64,000 bases of DNA. It comes from Phycisphaerales bacterium (lineage in GTDB: Bacteria > Planctomycetota > Phycisphaerae > UBA1845). Numbering within the stretch: position 1 is the stretch's first letter; every line of letters begins with the position of its first letter. This document shows, one piece after another, positions 63,470-64,000 of the stretch. A program made the position numbers and the translations under genes. The notes beneath the pieces were generated by a model. The model ran no database searches. It was given only the letters and a program-made list of their open reading frames with translations, and was not told the DNA's origin. The DNA lies in NCBI GenBank assembly GCA_020852275.1, contig JADZBE010000010.1, forward strand, positions 1 through 64,000, in the 5' to 3' direction.

Positions 63470-64000
63470 ATGTTGAAGCGATCATTCATGGTGTTGGCCT
63501 TTGGGTGGATGGCAACGGCGGCGCTGGGGAGCGAGTACATCGAGGGGGTGAACGACAACTTGCCCGTGGAAGGCGGGTGGACCGCGTCGGGCGGCAACGA
63601 GATCGCCTACCGCTGGACCGCCCAGAACTCCTTCGACCTGACGGAGATTCGCTGGCACACATCTCGCATTCCGGCCGGCACGATCCGGCTGCGCGAGGAC
63701 ACCGGCGCTGCGCCGGGCGCCGTGCTGCGTTCCGTGAACTTCAGCGCCACCGACACCGGCTGGCACGGCGCGCCGTTCACCGAGTCCTACGCGATCGAGG
63801 CCGGGCAGACGTATTTTGTGACGTTCTACGGCTCCAGCGATTACACGGACTACCTCGCCCAGGGCGGCGTGCATCTGACGTACTACTGGACGCCGAACGG
63901 GCAGCAGAACTGGAACGGTCCGTTCGATTGGGCGGGGCACCGCATGATCCAGTTCTGGGGCGACCGCGACAGCGGCGACTGCACCGGCGCGGAAACGCTC
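63470..64000 (+). CDS. Secreted protein, 5' part (runs off the window)
   Basis: Open frame from ATG 63470 (ribosome binding site AAGGAG) to the window edge, 177 codons so far. The signal peptide is MLKRSFMVLAFGWMATAALG. The mature part (GGWTASGGNEIAYRWTAQNS, FDLTEIRWHTSRIPAGTIRL, SYAIEAGQTYFVTFYGSSDY) reads like a beta-sandwich of the type found in planctomycete exported proteins that describe an object's 'event' or carbohydrate-binding-like domain. No firm family. The C-terminus is outside the window. Confidence 0.75.
   Translation, partial: MLKRSFMVLAFGWMATAALGSEYIEGVNDNLPVEGGWTASGGNEIAYRWTAQNSFDLTEIRWHTSRIPAGTIRLREDTGAAPGAVLRSVNFSATDTGWHGAPFTESYAIEAGQTYFVTFYGSSDYTDYLAQGGVHLTYYWTPNGQQNWNGPFDWAGHRMIQFWGDRDSGDCTGAETL

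Overview
This 64 kb window is GC-rich chromosomal DNA from a bacterium that is most probably a planctomycete, close to the Phycisphaerae. The evidence is the repertoire: secreted proteins with dockerin-like or EF-hand repeats (about 300-400 and 18060-18400), the 'CPECGYDLTGL'-type zinc ribbon on membrane proteins (30766-31296 and 60700-62211), a type II pseudopilin-like protein with a long variable tail, orphan ECF sigma factors, large secreted proteins of unknown function, and wide intergenic gaps full of dispersed palindromes. I see no rRNA, tRNA or CRISPR array.

Layout. 0-2.3 kb: the end of an insertion sequence truncates a secreted protein gene, followed by stacked toxin-antitoxin genes (UPF0175, a DUF3368 remnant, DUF433, DUF5615). 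2.3-11.4 kb: dihydroorotase, nitroreductase, a large secreted protein, and an ECF sigma / anti-sigma / STN-like operon. 12.3-20.5 kb: a 1351-residue ExeA-like ATPase with a giant coiled coil, a secreted dockerin-type protein, a TerC protein and a sugar-binding protein. 20.7-32.3 kb: two tandem paralogous membrane proteins, pyruvate phosphate dikinase, a glycosyltransferase and O-antigen-ligase-like pair, a LigD phosphoesterase domain protein, a zinc-ribbon protein and a proline-rich lipoprotein. 33-46.4 kb: tryptophan 2,3-dioxygenase, a PhnD-like lipoprotein, a radical SAM protein, a pseudopilin, a double-thioredoxin lipoprotein, an ABC-2 exporter with an SprT-like protease, and an M20 dipeptidase. 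46.6-49.5 kb: an orphan antitoxin, minisatellites, a fatty acid desaturase and an RRM protein. 49.7-52.9 kb: a three-gene operon encoding a ParB-like protein, a PD-(D/E)xK-like nuclease and a DNA methyltransferase. By eye it is less GC-rich than its surroundings and is the best candidate for an undescribed defence system. 53.4-56.4 kb: a KamA-family aminomutase with a segmental duplication of its 3' end plus a small ORF, and a nucleotidyltransferase. 57-64 kb: purD, a DUF5329 protein, a DinB-like protein, a zinc-ribbon/membrane/Nudix fusion, an ABC ATPase and the start of a secreted protein.

How the genes relate. Most transcription units are short (one to three genes). Genuine operons are indicated by ATGA overlaps or very short gaps: the TA cluster, sigma/anti-sigma/STN, glycosyltransferase with ligase, the ABC exporter with its protease, and the ParB/nuclease/methylase unit. 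Several genes for secreted proteins share a recognisable promoter (TTG-like -35 box, 17-18 bp, TAGAAT -10 box). At least six families of dispersed palindromes or short tandem repeats occupy the intergenic DNA, and one repeat lies in frame between a strong ribosome binding site and the conserved part of dihydroorotase.
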